Numbered from the stretch's first letter, positions 34,866 through 45,507 are shown. The stretch is DNA of 64,000 bases from Pseudomonas sp. P8_229 (GCF_034008635.1 NZ_CP125378.1:4402501-4466500), one strand, 5' to 3'. A program made the numbers and translations. The notes: generated by a model not told the origin, from the letters alone.

Positions 34866-37064
34866 TCAGACCGTGAACGTCTTGCCCGTATGGTTATTCA
34901 GCGAAATAACCTTGGTCTTGCCAATCCGGTGACGATAAATCTCGCGCAGATATTTGATCGACTTTTTCACGCAATCACGCGACAAACGAATGTCATTGAT
35001 CGAGACGAACTTGTCTTTGTCATTGATCAGCTCGCGGTACTTTTTCTCGTACATCGGCTTGATCGCGTACCAGTTGGTGTCGAGGATCTTCGCCGGGTTC
35101 TCGAACTCGTTGAGCAGATCGTCGATACGGTCTTCGTCGAATTCTTCATTGATGATGAAGTCGAGGATCGAGTTGTCCAGGGTCTCGTCGAAACGGTACG
35201 GGGTCTTCGCAAAGCAGCGCTTGATGAACGCCACGATCAACGTCAGGAAGTCGTCCGACAGGCACGGGCTCTTGGCGATCAGGGTGGTCAGCGACAGGTT
35301 GGCCGACGCACCGATCACCAGCGCGTAGCGCTTGAGCGTGGTGTTGGGGAACAGGCTGTTGAGGTGGGTCTTCAACCGGTTCAGGTCCATGTAGGACAGC
35401 TTGTAGTCTTTGGGCAGCGAGACGATCGAGACCACCGACGAGCAGTTCTTGAAGAAGTGCAGGTCGTGCAGGGCGGCGGCGTCGTAGCCGGAATTCTTGT
35501 ACTGCTCCAGCGAAGCGCGATAACGCTTGGATTCGATCGGCAGCAGGCTGATGCCTTCGATCGCCTGGGTAACCTTGTTGAAGTGCGGCAAGTCGATCGA
35601 GCGGAAGAACAGGTCGTCGATGTTCAGGCGCTGCGGCTCTTTGTCGAACACCTTGAACTTGTCGCTGCTCGGCGGCGGGGTTTCCGGCACCACCGATTCG
35701 GCGTAGGCGATCGCCACCGGGCCGGCCAGGCTCATGAACAGGTCGTTGGCGTCCAGGCGAATGGTTTCGCCGATGTCGATGCCGGCGCGACGGAAGTAGT
35801 TCTGGTCGTAGTCGGTGGTCACCGCCTGCGCCGTCAGAATGTTGAAGATCTGCTGCGAGATGTACTGGTTGGCGTGCTTCTCCATCGCATTGACATCAAT
35901 GTTCTGGATGTTGCCGTCATCGCTCTCTTCGGCGTAACGCATGATGTCGTTGGAGATCAGCATCATCGCGTTCCATGGGCGGATGCGGCCCATGACGCTG
36001 GCTTCGCTGCTGTCTTCATTGGCGAAGTTATAGGAGAAATCCCATTCTTCCGAGAGGTATTTGCACAGCAGGCGACCAGCGTTGATGTGCAGCGCCTCGG
36101 ACATTTCGCTGCGGTGGTCGGAAATGTTCGGCAGCACGCAGATACCGCTGGTGAAGATCGGCTCGAACACGAACGAATGCCCGCTCTTGCCGTCATGCTC
36201 GTCCATCGGCTTGGTGTCGAACGTTTTGTTCATGTACGAGTGCTGCTGGGCCAGGCCGAATTCCGAGGCCATGCCCGAACCGGTACCGCCGCCGGCACTG
36301 AAGATCGAGAAGTACAGGCGCGACTGGTTGGCCTTGATGCCGCAGCTGTCGATCAGGTACGAGTGGATCATTTTCCAGTCGGGGCTGGAGAAGCGCTGGG
36401 TGTCCTTGTTGAGGATGATCTTGGCCAGGTACTGGCCGAGGATCGGCGCGTTACCGGCGCCACCGGCGTGGACTTCGGACAAGTCCATGATCTTCATTTT
36501 GCTGTAGTCGCGCAGGAACCCGCTTTTCTCGCCCTTGCGCGAGAAACGGATGCGCCCGGCGATGTCCTTGTCGAGGTCGCCGAGCATTACCAGCGGTTCG
36601 ACCAGAAACACCGGTTTGCTCGATTTGTTCGGGCCGATCCGCAGGTTGTTCTTGATCCACTGCGCCGGGCTGTAGCCCTTGTCGGCCAGTCGCCGATCCG
36701 CTGCGCGGTCTTCGTTGTTGAATTCGTTGAGGTAGAACTTGCGCGCGTTGTACACCAGCTCCGCGACGTCGAGGGCGATGTTGGAGCCGCAGCGACCGAG
36801 GCCGATCAGGCACACCGACGGGAATTCCTGGTCGTTGTGCTGCTCGTTGTCGCCTTCCAGGTGCGGCGGGCGCGGGAATACGAGGTCACGCAGGCCATCG
36901 AGGTTGTCGAGGATGCGGTCGGTGTTGGTTTCGGTGTAATAGAGATATTGGTGAGTGCCCAGCGGGCGCGAAGGAGGCAATGGCTTCATCGGTGCCGGGC
37001 TGTTCGCCGCAGGACTCAGAGTCAGGTCGGATACCGCAGTGGCGGGATTGTTTTTAGAAGTCAT
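34866..37064 (-). CDS. Large FtsZ/tubulin-superfamily GTPase, unknown role
   Basis: A 732-residue protein. After a low-complexity N-terminus (1-35) it shows the tubulin/FtsZ nucleotide loops in order: T1-like IGLGRCGSN (87-95), T3-like GGAGNAPILGQ (201-211) and T4 signature SAGGGTGSGMASE (256-268). A helix of the H7 type (NQYISQQIFNIL) then leads to a T7-like loop RLDANDL (436-442), which in FtsZ reads NLDFADV and triggers GTP hydrolysis in the next subunit. About 290 further residues follow and end in a basic region. It is far larger than FtsZ (about 395) and stands alone, not in a dcw cluster. It fits the uncharacterised 'tubulin-like' group. Confidence 0.8.
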   Translation of the reverse strand: MTSKNNPATAVSDLTLSPAANSPAPMKPLPPSRPLGTHQYLYYTETNTDRILDNLDGLRDLVFPRPPHLEGDNEQHNDQEFPSVCLIGLGRCGSNIALDVAELVYNARKFYLNEFNNEDRAADRRLADKGYSPAQWIKNNLRIGPNKSSKPVFLVEPLVMLGDLDKDIAGRIRFSRKGEKSGFLRDYSKMKIMDLSEVHAGGAGNAPILGQYLAKIILNKDTQRFSSPDWKMIHSYLIDSCGIKANQSRLYFSIFSAGGGTGSGMASEFGLAQQHSYMNKTFDTKPMDEHDGKSGHSFVFEPIFTSGICVLPNISDHRSEMSEALHINAGRLLCKYLSEEWDFSYNFANEDSSEASVMGRIRPWNAMMLISNDIMRYAEESDDGNIQNIDVNAMEKHANQYISQQIFNILTAQAVTTDYDQNYFRRAGIDIGETIRLDANDLFMSLAGPVAIAYAESVVPETPPPSSDKFKVFDKEPQRLNIDDLFFRSIDLPHFNKVTQAIEGISLLPIESKRYRASLEQYKNSGYDAAALHDLHFFKNCSSVVSIVSLPKDYKLSYMDLNRLKTHLNSLFPNTTLKRYALVIGASANLSLTTLIAKSPCLSDDFLTLIVAFIKRCFAKTPYRFDETLDNSILDFIINEEFDEDRIDDLLNEFENPAKILDTNWYAIKPMYEKKYRELINDKDKFVSINDIRLSRDCVKKSIKYLREIYRHRIGKTKVISLNNHTGKTFTV

Positions 37065-37261
37065 TGTGCGCCATATACCTGGACAGGGTTGGCTCGGCGA
37101 CCGTTGTCATCGAGCCTCACGGAAAGAGGATCTCGCGTCTTTGACTGCGCGTATTTGGCCCGGGCGTCAGGGGCTTGGCCTGATCGTCGCGCGGGGGAAT
37201 CCTTTCCTGATCGTTCATGAATCGGCCATTATTCGGTGATCTTTAATCGAAAAGAGGCAAA

Positions 37262-38158
37262 ATGATGTCAACGCTACCTCCGTTGGGCTTTGCCGGAATT
37301 GGCCTGATGGGCCTGCCGATGTGCCACCGTCTGCTGGCGGCGGGTTACCCGCTGACCGTGTGGAATCGCAACCCGGCCAAGTGCGCGTCATTGGTCGAAG
37401 CCGGCGCCCGGCAGGTAGCGACCCCGGCTGAACTGTGCGAACACGCGGACGTGGTGATGCTCTGTCTGGCCGACACGGCGGTGGTGCGCGAGGTGGTGTT
37501 TGGTGTCGGCGGCGTCGCTGAAGGGGCGAAAAAAGGCCAGTTGCTGGTGGACTTTTCCAGCCTCGAACCGACCGCCACTCGCGAGATGGCGGCCGAGTTG
37601 GCAGACAGGTCTGGCATGGCCTGGCTCGATTCACCGGTGTCCGGCGGGGTGGTCGGCGCCGAGGCGGGCAGCCTGGCAATCATGGTTGGCGGTGCAGCGG
37701 CGGATCTGCAGCGAGTACGCGCGGTGCTGCTCAACCTCGGTCAGCGCGTCACCCACATGGGCGGCATCGGCGCCGGGCAAGTGACCAAGGCCTGCAACCA
37801 GATGATCGTCGCTTGCAATGCGCTGGTGATTGCTGAAGCGGTGGCGCTGGCCGAGCAGGCCGGGGTCGATGCCAGCCTGATCGCCGAAGCGCTGGCCGGT
37901 GGTTTTGCCGATTCGAGACCGTTGCAGATCCTCGCCCCGCAAATGGCCGAGAGCCGTTTCGAGCCGGTGAAATGGCACGTGCGTACGTTGCTCAAGGACC
38001 TCGATACTGCGGTGAAGTTTTCGCGTGAACAGGGTTCGGCGACGCCGATCAGCGGATTGGCCGCACAACTGATGCGCCTGCATGGGGCGCAGGGCTTTTT
38101 GCAGAAGGATCCAGCGACACTGGTACAAATGTACCGCGCGCCAGACTCAGCGGATTGA
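37262..38158 (+). CDS. NAD(P)-dependent beta-hydroxyacid dehydrogenase (HIBADH family)
   Basis: A 298-residue protein. The N-terminal Rossmann motif is GFAGIGLMGLPMCHRLLAAG with VWNRNP; the Arg after the strand suggests NADP. The substrate motif is DSPVSGGVVGAEAGSLAIMV, and the catalytic Lys lies in GAGQVTKACNQMIVA (about residue 174). It could be a tartronate semialdehyde, 3-hydroxyisobutyrate or related reductase; the sequence alone does not decide. AGAGG precedes the two adjacent ATGs. Its last 110 bp overlap the 3' end of the opposite-strand GGDEF-EAL gene. Confidence 0.85.
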   Translation: MMSTLPPLGFAGIGLMGLPMCHRLLAAGYPLTVWNRNPAKCASLVEAGARQVATPAELCEHADVVMLCLADTAVVREVVFGVGGVAEGAKKGQLLVDFSSLEPTATREMAAELADRSGMAWLDSPVSGGVVGAEAGSLAIMVGGAAADLQRVRAVLLNLGQRVTHMGGIGAGQVTKACNQMIVACNALVIAEAVALAEQAGVDASLIAEALAGGFADSRPLQILAPQMAESRFEPVKWHVRTLLKDLDTAVKFSREQGSATPISGLAAQLMRLHGAQGFLQKDPATLVQMYRAPDSAD

Positions 38159-40331
38159 CCGCGTGGGAGTGTTTGCGCTGGTTGATCTCTTCCAGCACCG
38201 GGCGTAACTCATCCAGCGGCACTGGACGGCTGAGCAGGTAACCCTGAATGAAGTCGCAACCTGAACGCTCAAGAAACTCGTACTGCTCCAGGCTTTCCAC
38301 GCCTTCGGTCACCACTTGCAAATGCAGGGTGTGGGCCATGACGATGATTGCCTGAACGATCTCCATGTCGGCGGTTGCCGTGGGGATGTCGAGGATGAAC
38401 GAACGGTCGATCTTCAGCGTGTTGAGCGGCAGGCGCTTGAGGTAGGCCAGTGACGAATAGCCGGTGCCGAAGTCGTCGATCGACAGCGACACGCCGAGGG
38501 CGCGGATCTGCCGCAACAGCACCAGGGTGTTGGCGATGTTGCCCATCAGCGCGTTTTCGGTGACTTCCAGTTCCAGCCGCTCGGGTGCGACCCCGGCGCT
38601 GCGCAGCGCACTTTCGATTTCATCGGCCAGCTCTTCCCGGGCGAGGTTGAGCGGCGAGCAGTTCCAGGCGATTTTCAGTTCGTCGCAGCCATGGCGCGTC
38701 AGTTCGCCAAGGTCCGTGCAGGCTCTGCGCAACACCCAGTTGTCCAGTTCGGCGATCAGGCCGTTGGTTTCGGCAATTGCAATGAAACGGTCCGGAGCCA
38801 GCAGGCCATGCACCGGGTGCTGCCAGCGGATCAACGCTTCGAGTTTGGTGACCCGGCCGGTTTTCAGTTCGAAGATCGGTTGGTAATACAACGTCAGCCC
38901 GTTTTCCTCACGCAGGGCCTGGCGCAATTCTTCTTCCAGTTGCAGCTCCAGGCTGGCGCGGGTTCTCAGGTTCGAACTGAAAAAATGCAGGCCGTTACGC
39001 CCGGCTCCCTTGGACTGATACAGCGCCAGATCCGCGTGCTTGAGCAGCTCGTCGCAAGTGCTGCCGTCGTCGGGGAACAGGCTGATGCCGATGCTGGTGG
39101 TCATCACCATACGGCGCCCCGCCAGTTCGATGGGCTCCTTCATTTTCAGCATGATCCGTTGCGCCATGCTGCGCGCCTCTTCACGGTCATGCAGGCCGAT
39201 CAGGATGCAGAACTCGTCGCCACCGAAGCGTGCAACCACGTCTTCGTGGCTGCGCACCGAGCCTTTGATGTGATTGGCGATGACTTTGAGCAAGGCGTCA
39301 CCGGCGTCATGGCCGAGGCTGTCGTTGATCCGCTTGAAGTGGTCGATGTCGAGAAACATCACCGCGAGCATGCCGCCCTCGCTGGTTTTCTGGCTGAGTT
39401 TCTCGGCGAAGATCTGGTTGAAACCGCGACGGTTGATCAGGTTGGTCAGGGCGTCGTAGTTGGCCACATGTTGCAGCGACATACGCGCCTGATCGAGCTG
39501 GCTGAGCAGGGCGTTGACCCGGCGCAGGTCGTGTTCCTTGCTTTGCAGCTTCTTGTCGGCCAGCGCCGCGCTGATCGCGCTGCCGAGAATCAGCAGAATG
39601 ATCAGCGCGATTGTCAGGCCCAGTTGCAGGTGATTGGTTTCGGTACTCAGGGTCGGCGCAGCGCCTTCGGGCAACACCAGATCCAACGCGGCCATCCCGG
39701 TGAAATGCATGCTGATGATGCCGGCGCCGAGGATCATCGCGGCGGTGTATTTGAGCAAATGAAGGAAACGCCCGTTGCCTTCACGCAAACAACCGGCGAC
39801 CCACAGCGCGGCGAAGCTGGCGCCGATGGCAATCACGATCGACAGGCAGAACAGCAGCGGCTGGTAGTAAGCGGTGGCCACCGAGTGCATCGCCGCCATG
39901 CCGACGTAATGCATGCCAGCGATGCCCAGTCCGATGACGATGGCGGTTTTCAGGTAGTGCACCAGGCTGGGCTGCGGATGACTCAAGGTGTGCATCGCCA
40001 GCCACGAGGCGAGCAGGGCGATCAGCAGGGAAAACAGAGTGATCGCCAGGTCGTAATGGATTTCTATCGGTGTCTGGAACGCCAGCATGGCGATGAAGTG
40101 CATGGCCCAGATGCCGCCGGCCAGGCAGGTGGCGCCGATCCAGCGCCAGACCCGTCGCGAGCCCGGATCTTCGGCATGGCCGACCCGTTCGGCCATGTCG
40201 AGGGTGGCAAAACTCGCGGCGCAGGCGACCAGATAGGCCACCAGCACCAGCAAGGGGTTATGTGTGCAATCGAGAATGACCTGCCCGCTCTCCGGCAGCT
40301 CGGTAACAAACTGCAAACCAAGCCACTCCAT
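38049..40331 (-). CDS. MHYT-GGDEF-EAL c-di-GMP protein (MucR-like)
   Basis: A 760-residue inner-membrane protein. The N-terminal MHYT sensor of about seven helices shows the repeated motifs AMHFIAML, GMHYVGMAAMH and SMHFTGMAALD. The GGDEF domain has RFGGDEFCIL (GGDEF at about 369-373). The EAL domain has KLEALIRW (about 496-500) and DDFGTGYSSLAYLKRLP. Both enzyme signatures look intact, so it may make and degrade c-di-GMP. MHYT domains may bind copper and sense O2 or NO. The domain order matches P. aeruginosa MucR, which affects alginate. Its C-terminal 37 residues run antisense into the HIBADH gene. The ATG at 40331 begins the first helix. Confidence 0.92.
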   Translation of the reverse strand: MEWLGLQFVTELPESGQVILDCTHNPLLVLVAYLVACAASFATLDMAERVGHAEDPGSRRVWRWIGATCLAGGIWAMHFIAMLAFQTPIEIHYDLAITLFSLLIALLASWLAMHTLSHPQPSLVHYLKTAIVIGLGIAGMHYVGMAAMHSVATAYYQPLLFCLSIVIAIGASFAALWVAGCLREGNGRFLHLLKYTAAMILGAGIISMHFTGMAALDLVLPEGAAPTLSTETNHLQLGLTIALIILLILGSAISAALADKKLQSKEHDLRRVNALLSQLDQARMSLQHVANYDALTNLINRRGFNQIFAEKLSQKTSEGGMLAVMFLDIDHFKRINDSLGHDAGDALLKVIANHIKGSVRSHEDVVARFGGDEFCILIGLHDREEARSMAQRIMLKMKEPIELAGRRMVMTTSIGISLFPDDGSTCDELLKHADLALYQSKGAGRNGLHFFSSNLRTRASLELQLEEELRQALREENGLTLYYQPIFELKTGRVTKLEALIRWQHPVHGLLAPDRFIAIAETNGLIAELDNWVLRRACTDLGELTRHGCDELKIAWNCSPLNLAREELADEIESALRSAGVAPERLELEVTENALMGNIANTLVLLRQIRALGVSLSIDDFGTGYSSLAYLKRLPLNTLKIDRSFILDIPTATADMEIVQAIIVMAHTLHLQVVTEGVESLEQYEFLERSGCDFIQGYLLSRPVPLDELRPVLEEINQRKHSHAVNPLSLARGTFVPVSLDPSAKSPAPHAGASVVRPIR

Positions 40332-40479
40332 AGCATGCCCCGTCTCTGAAGTCGTCCCTACTGCGTCTTCAACGCAGGCGAATGAGAGGAGTATAGAGGC
40401 GGTTTTTATAGTGCAAGCGATAGTGGCACATTGCATTCAACGATTTCGGCATGAGCCTCATAGCGATTGGCGCTAAGCG

Positions 40480-40848
40480 TCACGCGCTCTGGTCGTAGGG
40501 AATCTCGGCCCAGCCAGGTTGCAGGGGCGGCAGGCCGAAGCGGGCACGCGCCTTGTCGCAATCGACATTCTGCTCGCCGTTTTCCCAGGATGACTCGAAT
40601 TCACGGCAGGGGCTGGAGCGTTGTTCGTAAATCGAGCATTGCACCTGGCTGCCCACTTCGCCGACCAAAGCCGTGCAACGTGGCGATTTGCAGTCGGTGC
40701 CGTTCATCGCCACCCGGCTGGGGCTGATCTGGGTGACCAGTTCATCGGGCACCGTACCGCCGGAGGAAGCGCATTCACCCCAGAAAAAAGACACACGAAA
40801 ATGGGAACAACAGGCACCGCAATTCAGACACGGACTGACTTCGGACAT
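40480..40848 (-). CDS. YkgJ-family Cys-cluster protein
   Basis: A 122-residue protein with the metal-binding pattern CLNCGACCSHF at the N-terminus and further Cys at GECA, TDCKSPRC, VQCSIYEQRSSPCREFE and VDC. This is the YkgJ/CxxCxxCC Zn- or Fe-S-binding family. The role is unknown. The ATG at 40848 is chosen because the family starts right before the first Cys cluster. In-frame ATGs at 40860 and 40863 are alternatives, and none has a good ribosome site. Confidence 0.8.
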   Translation of the reverse strand: MSEVSPCLNCGACCSHFRVSFFWGECASSGGTVPDELVTQISPSRVAMNGTDCKSPRCTALVGEVGSQVQCSIYEQRSSPCREFESSWENGEQNVDCDKARARFGLPPLQPGWAEIPYDQSA

Positions 40849-41149
40849 GGGGGAGGGCATCAAAGGGATTGATCGGCGAATCCGGACGGATCCGGCGGCT
40901 ATTCTAGGCTTCGCCGTGAACTTGGGAAGGGGGGCGCGAAAGTATTTTTTTGTAGCCGGGTTTTGCCGTGAAAGCCCCGGTTTATGGGGGATTGCTGAGT
41001 TATCAAGGGCTTACGTTTCGTTACAGTGCCATGGCCCGACATCAGGCTTGCGAATGATCACAGACAGCCCCGATCCGCCTGTCTAGATTGCAGGTTCCGG
41101 GCTCGGATGCGACGGCAGTGAAGCCCCATGACAATAAAGAGACGGACCC

Positions 41150-42499
41150 ATGCAGAACTCGACCCAAGCGGCGAATGCCTGGCGCATTCTGTTCCTGTTG
41201 TTCCTTGCCAACCTGTTCAATTTCTTCGACCGCACCATTCCGGCGATCATCATCGAGCCGATCCGCATGGAATGGCACCTCAGCGACTTCCAACTGGGGA
41301 TCGTCGGCACTGCATTCACTCTGGTGTATGCGATTGCCGGCCTGCCATTAGGCCGGATGGCCGATACCGGTTCGCGCAGCAAACTGATGGGCTGGGGTCT
41401 GGCAACCTGGAGCGCGCTGACGGCAGTCAACGGTCTGGTCGGCAGTTTCTGGAGTTTCCTGCTGGTGCGCATGGGCATCGGCATTGGCGAGGCCAGTTAC
41501 GCCCCGGCGGCCAACTCGTTGATCGGCGACCTGTTCCCGGCGCACCGCCGGGCACGGGCGATGGGCATTTTCATGCTCGGCTTGCCGTTGGGCCTGCTGC
41601 TGGCGTTTTTCACCATCGGCGCGATGGTCAAGGCGTTCGACAGCTGGCGTGCGCCGTTCTTTATTGCGGCGGTGCCGGGGCTGATTCTGGCGATATTCAT
41701 GTTCTTCATTAAAGAGCCGAAGCGCGGTGCGGCGGAAACCGTGCAGGTCTCGCAGGAGCGAGTCGACAAGCCGATCCGCCGCGTTCTCGCGGTGCCGACC
41801 TTCCTCTGGCTGGTGATGGCGGGTTTGTGCTTCAACTTCGCCACCTATGCCTGCAACTCGTTTCTGGTGCCGATGCTGCAACGGTATTTCCTGATGCCGT
41901 TGCAGGAGGCCGCCGTGGCGACCGGGGTGATTGTCGGCGTTACCGGGTTGATTGGCCTGACCCTCGGCGGCTGGATCGCCGACAAGATTCATCAGCGGGT
42001 CGCCAATGGCCGGCTGTTGTTTGCCGGCTTCAGCCTGATCATCTCGACCGTGTGCACAGCGTGGGCGCTGCACGCAGGGCGGGTCGAGATCGGCGTGTTC
42101 GTCGCGGTGTTCAGCGTCGGCTGGCTGTTTGCCTACAACTTTTACACCTGCGTCTATACGGCGATTCAGGACGTGGTCGAACCGCGCCTGCGGGCTACGG
42201 CGATGGCACTGTTCTTTGCTGGACTGTATCTGCTCGGCGGCGGACTGGGGCCGGTGGTGGTGGGGGCGTTGTCGGATCACTTCGCCAAATCGGCGATGTT
42301 CTCGGCGGGGGCTGAGCAGATGACCGAGGCGTTCAAGGCGGTGGGGCTGCATGACGCGATGTACCTGATCCCGGTTGCGCTGTTCTTCACCATGGTGTTT
42401 CTGTTTCTGGCGGCGCGGTGTTTTGTGCGCGATGCGCAGCGGATGAGGGAGGGGTTGGTGGCGGTGAGTGAGCCTGATGTTGCTGTGGCGACTGCATAA
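41150..42499 (+). CDS. MFS transporter, spinster type
   Basis: A 449-residue protein with 12 predicted helices. N-terminal landmarks are NLFNFFDRTIPAIIIEPIR and GLPLGRMADTGSRSKLMGWG; loop 2-3 has the MFS D-R/K motif, and GIGIGEASYAPAANSLIGD is typical of the spinster group. A central loop with EPKRGAAETV splits the halves. The substrate is not predictable. A 286-bp gap upstream holds only its leader. Confidence 0.85.
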   Translation: MQNSTQAANAWRILFLLFLANLFNFFDRTIPAIIIEPIRMEWHLSDFQLGIVGTAFTLVYAIAGLPLGRMADTGSRSKLMGWGLATWSALTAVNGLVGSFWSFLLVRMGIGIGEASYAPAANSLIGDLFPAHRRARAMGIFMLGLPLGLLLAFFTIGAMVKAFDSWRAPFFIAAVPGLILAIFMFFIKEPKRGAAETVQVSQERVDKPIRRVLAVPTFLWLVMAGLCFNFATYACNSFLVPMLQRYFLMPLQEAAVATGVIVGVTGLIGLTLGGWIADKIHQRVANGRLLFAGFSLIISTVCTAWALHAGRVEIGVFVAVFSVGWLFAYNFYTCVYTAIQDVVEPRLRATAMALFFAGLYLLGGGLGPVVVGALSDHFAKSAMFSAGAEQMTEAFKAVGLHDAMYLIPVALFFTMVFLFLAARCFVRDAQRMREGLVAVSEPDVAVATA

Positions 42500-42502
42500 T
42501 TG

Positions 42503-42571
42503 CTATCGCGAGCGGGCTCACTCCTACAGGGGAGTGCATTCCAACTGTAGGAGTGAGCCTGCTCGCGATAG
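42503..42571. repeat. REP hairpin pair (gtaggagtgagcctgctcgcgat family)
   Basis: Arms 42503-42529 and 42545-42571 with one mismatch, after the MFS gene. Confidence 0.85.
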
Positions 42572-42608
42572 GGCCTTCAGCATCACCCGATAAACAGCAG
42601 ACAAACAA

Positions 42609-42638
42609 AAAGGCCCGCATCACTGCGGGCCTTTTCAT
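42609..42638. terminator. Terminator between MFS gene and rapA
   Basis: aaaaaggcccgca / tgcgggcctttt stem with flanking A and T runs, 23 bp beyond the rapA stop on the minus strand. It can act in both directions. Confidence 0.85.
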
Positions 42639-42660
42639 TTACAACGGTGGAGCAGGGGCC

Positions 42661-45507
42661 TTAGCCCGCCACCAACACCCGGATCGCTTCCAGACGCAGC
42701 GCCGCTTTATCGAGCATTGCCAGACCCTGTTCACGCTGCTTGCGCAACGCATCCAGTTCGCTGTCGCGTACGGTCGGGTTGACCGCTTGCAACGCGGTCA
42801 GGCGCGCCAGTTCTTCTTCGGTATCGGCAGCCAGACGACGACGGGCCTCGGCCACGCGCTCGGCGTGACGCGGGGTGATCTTGTCTTCACCAGCGTTGAT
42901 CCGTGGCGTCAGCTGATCGCGTTGGGCCTGGATGAACTTGTTGGCGCTGGCACGCGGTACGCTTTCCAGCTGATCGTTCAGCGTTTCAAACGAGACCCGT
43001 GGCGACAGGTCGTTGCCGTTGGCGTCGAGCAGGCAGCGCAGCGCGGCCGGCGGCAGGTAGCGGCCCAGTTGCAGCGAGCGCGGGGCAACCACTTCGCTGA
43101 CGTAGAGCAGTTCCAGCAGCACGGTGCCCGGTTTCAGTGCCTTGTTCTTGATCAGCGCGACGGCGGTGTTGCCCATCGAGCCGGACAGCACCAGGTCCAT
43201 GCCGCCCTGCACCATAGGGTGTTCCCAGGTGATGAACTGCATGTCTTCGCGCGACAGTGCCTGATTGCGATCGTACGTGATGGTCACGCCTTCGTCGTCG
43301 CCCAACGGGAAGCTGGCGTCGAGCATCTTCTCGCTCGGCTTGAGGATCAGGGCGTTTTCCGAGTGGTCTTCGCTGTCGATGCCGAACGCGTCGAACAGGG
43401 TTTCCATGTAGATCGGCAGGGCGAACTGATCGTCCTGCTCGAGGATCGCCTCGACCAGCGCGTCACCTTCGCCAGCGCCCCCGGAGTTGAGTTCCAGCAG
43501 GCGGTCGCGACCGGTGTGCAGCTCTTGTTCCAGACGCTCGCGCTCGGTGCGCGCTTCGTCGATCAGCGCTTGCCACTCGCCGTCGTCAGCTTCTTCGAGC
43601 AGCGGCAGCAGGCGCGGGCCGAACTGATGCTGCAAGGCGTTGCCGGTCGGGCAGGTGTTGAGGAACGCGTTCAGCGCTTCGTTGTACCACTGGAACAGAC
43701 GCTCTTGCGGGCTGGTTTCCAGGTACGGCACGTGCAGCTCGATGATGTGCTTCTGGCCGATCCGGTCGAGACGGCCGATACGCTGCTCGAGCAGGTCCGG
43801 GTGCGACGGCAGATCGAACAGCACCAGGTGGTGAGCGAACTGGAAGTTGCGACCTTCACTGCCGATTTCCGAGCAGATCAGCACCTGCGCGCCGAACTCT
43901 TCGTCGGCGAAGTAGGCGGCGGCGCGGTCACGCTCGAGGATGTTCATGCCTTCATGGAACACCGTGGCCGGGATGCCGGAGCGCACGCGCAGGGCGTCTT
44001 CCAGGTCCATCGCGGTTTCGGCGTGGGCGCAGATCACCAGCACTTTGGTGCGCTTGAGCATTTTCAGCTGATCGATCAGCCACTCGACACGCGGGTCGAA
44101 TTTCCACCAGCGCTCTTCTTCACTGGCGTCCGGCTGGGCCTGGAAGCTGACTTCCGGGTACAGCTCGGCGTGATCGCCCAGCGGTAGTTCGAGGTATTCG
44201 TCGGGGCACGGCAGCGGGTATGGGTGCAGTTTGCGTTCAGGGAAACCCTGCACGGCGGCGCGGGTGTTACGGAACAGCACGCGGCCGGTGCCGTGGCGGT
44301 CGAGCAGCTCACGCACCAGACGGGCGCTGGCTTCGGTGTCGCCATCGTTGACCGCGGTCAGCAGCGCTTCGCCTTCGTTGCCGAGGAAGCCGTGAATGGT
44401 TTTGTGCGCTTGGGGCGACAGGCGCCCCTTGTCGAGCAGTTCCTGAACGGCCTCGGCCACCGGGCGATAGTTGTCGCTCTCGGCGCGGAACGCGGCCAGG
44501 TCATGGAAACGGTTTGGATCGAGCAGGCGCAGACGGGCGAAGTGGCTGTCCTGGCCGAGTTGTTCCGGGGTGGCGGTGAGCAGCAGCACGCCAGGAATGA
44601 CTTCGGCGAGTTGCTCGACCAGCGAATATTCCGCGCTGGCCTTTTCTTCGTGCCAGACCAGGTGGTGGGCTTCGTCGACGACCAACAGATCCCAACCGGC
44701 GGCGAACAGAGCGTCCTGCGCCTTTTCGTCTTCGACCAGCCACTCCAGCGCCACCAGCGCCAGTTGGGTGTCTTCGAACGGGTTGGCGGCATCGCTTTCG
44801 ATGAAGCGTTCTTCGTCGAACAGCGCAACCTGCAGGTTGAAGCGGCGGCGCATTTCCACCAGCCACTGATGCTGCAGGTTTTCCGGCACCAGGATCAGCA
44901 CGCGGTTGGCGCGGCCCGAGAGCAACTGGCGATGGATCACCAGGCCGGCTTCGATGGTTTTACCCAGACCCACTTCGTCGGCCAGCAGAACCCGTGGCGC
45001 GATACGGTCGGCGACTTCACGGGCAATGTGCAACTGGTGCGCGATCGGTTGCGCACGCACGCCGCCCAGGCCCCAGAGCGAGGACTGCAACTGGCGGCTG
45101 GTGTGTTCCAGGGTGTTGTAGCGCAGGGAGAACCACGCCAGTGGGTCGATCTGCCCGGCGAACAGACGGTCGCTGGCCAGACGGAACTGAATGAAGTTCG
45201 ACAGTTGGGTTTCCGGCAGGGTAACCGCTTCGTTCTGCCCGTTGAGGCCGTGATAGACCATCAGCCCGTCGACGTCGTCGACTTCGCGCACGGTCATCTT
45301 CCAGCCTTCGAAGTGAGTAATGGTGTCACCCGGCGAGAACCGCACGCGGGTGAGCGGCGCATTCCGTAGCGCGTACTGGCGGGTTTCGCCAGTGGCCGGG
45401 TAAAGCACGGTCAACAAGCGGCCGTCCTGTGCCAGAACGGTGCCTAAACCAAGCTCTGCTTCGCTGTCACTGATCCAGCGTTGCCCCGGTTGATACTGCT
45501 GCGCCAT
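42661..45507 (-). CDS. rapA: RNA polymerase-associated ATPase RapA (HepA)
   Basis: A 948-residue Swi2/Snf2-type protein. The N-terminal Tudor-like part begins [20 protein letters not shown]. Walker A is DEVGLGKT (177-184) and the DEAH box is VVDEAHH (277-283). Later helicase motifs include [29 protein letters not shown] and [11 protein letters not shown]. The C-terminal spacer contains [16 protein letters not shown]. It binds core RNA polymerase and aids recycling after termination. The length is close to E. coli RapA (968). It is a single-gene transcript. Confidence 0.96.
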   Translation of the reverse strand: MAQQYQPGQRWISDSEAELGLGTVLAQDGRLLTVLYPATGETRQYALRNAPLTRVRFSPGDTITHFEGWKMTVREVDDVDGLMVYHGLNGQNEAVTLPETQLSNFIQFRLASDRLFAGQIDPLAWFSLRYNTLEHTSRQLQSSLWGLGGVRAQPIAHQLHIAREVADRIAPRVLLADEVGLGKTIEAGLVIHRQLLSGRANRVLILVPENLQHQWLVEMRRRFNLQVALFDEERFIESDAANPFEDTQLALVALEWLVEDEKAQDALFAAGWDLLVVDEAHHLVWHEEKASAEYSLVEQLAEVIPGVLLLTATPEQLGQDSHFARLRLLDPNRFHDLAAFRAESDNYRPVAEAVQELLDKGRLSPQAHKTIHGFLGNEGEALLTAVNDGDTEASARLVRELLDRHGTGRVLFRNTRAAVQGFPERKLHPYPLPCPDEYLELPLGDHAELYPEVSFQAQPDASEEERWWKFDPRVEWLIDQLKMLKRTKVLVICAHAETAMDLEDALRVRSGIPATVFHEGMNILERDRAAAYFADEEFGAQVLICSEIGSEGRNFQFAHHLVLFDLPSHPDLLEQRIGRLDRIGQKHIIELHVPYLETSPQERLFQWYNEALNAFLNTCPTGNALQHQFGPRLLPLLEEADDGEWQALIDEARTERERLEQELHTGRDRLLELNSGGAGEGDALVEAILEQDDQFALPIYMETLFDAFGIDSEDHSENALILKPSEKMLDASFPLGDDEGVTITYDRNQALSREDMQFITWEHPMVQGGMDLVLSGSMGNTAVALIKNKALKPGTVLLELLYVSEVVAPRSLQLGRYLPPAALRCLLDANGNDLSPRVSFETLNDQLESVPRASANKFIQAQRDQLTPRINAGEDKITPRHAERVAEARRRLAADTEEELARLTALQAVNPTVRDSELDALRKQREQGLAMLDKAALRLEAIRVLVAG

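Noticed and set aside
34890..37220. 776-codon frame opposite the FtsZ-like gene
   Set aside because: Val/Arg/Asp-rich shadow composition with no domain; the minus strand has the ordered tubulin motifs.
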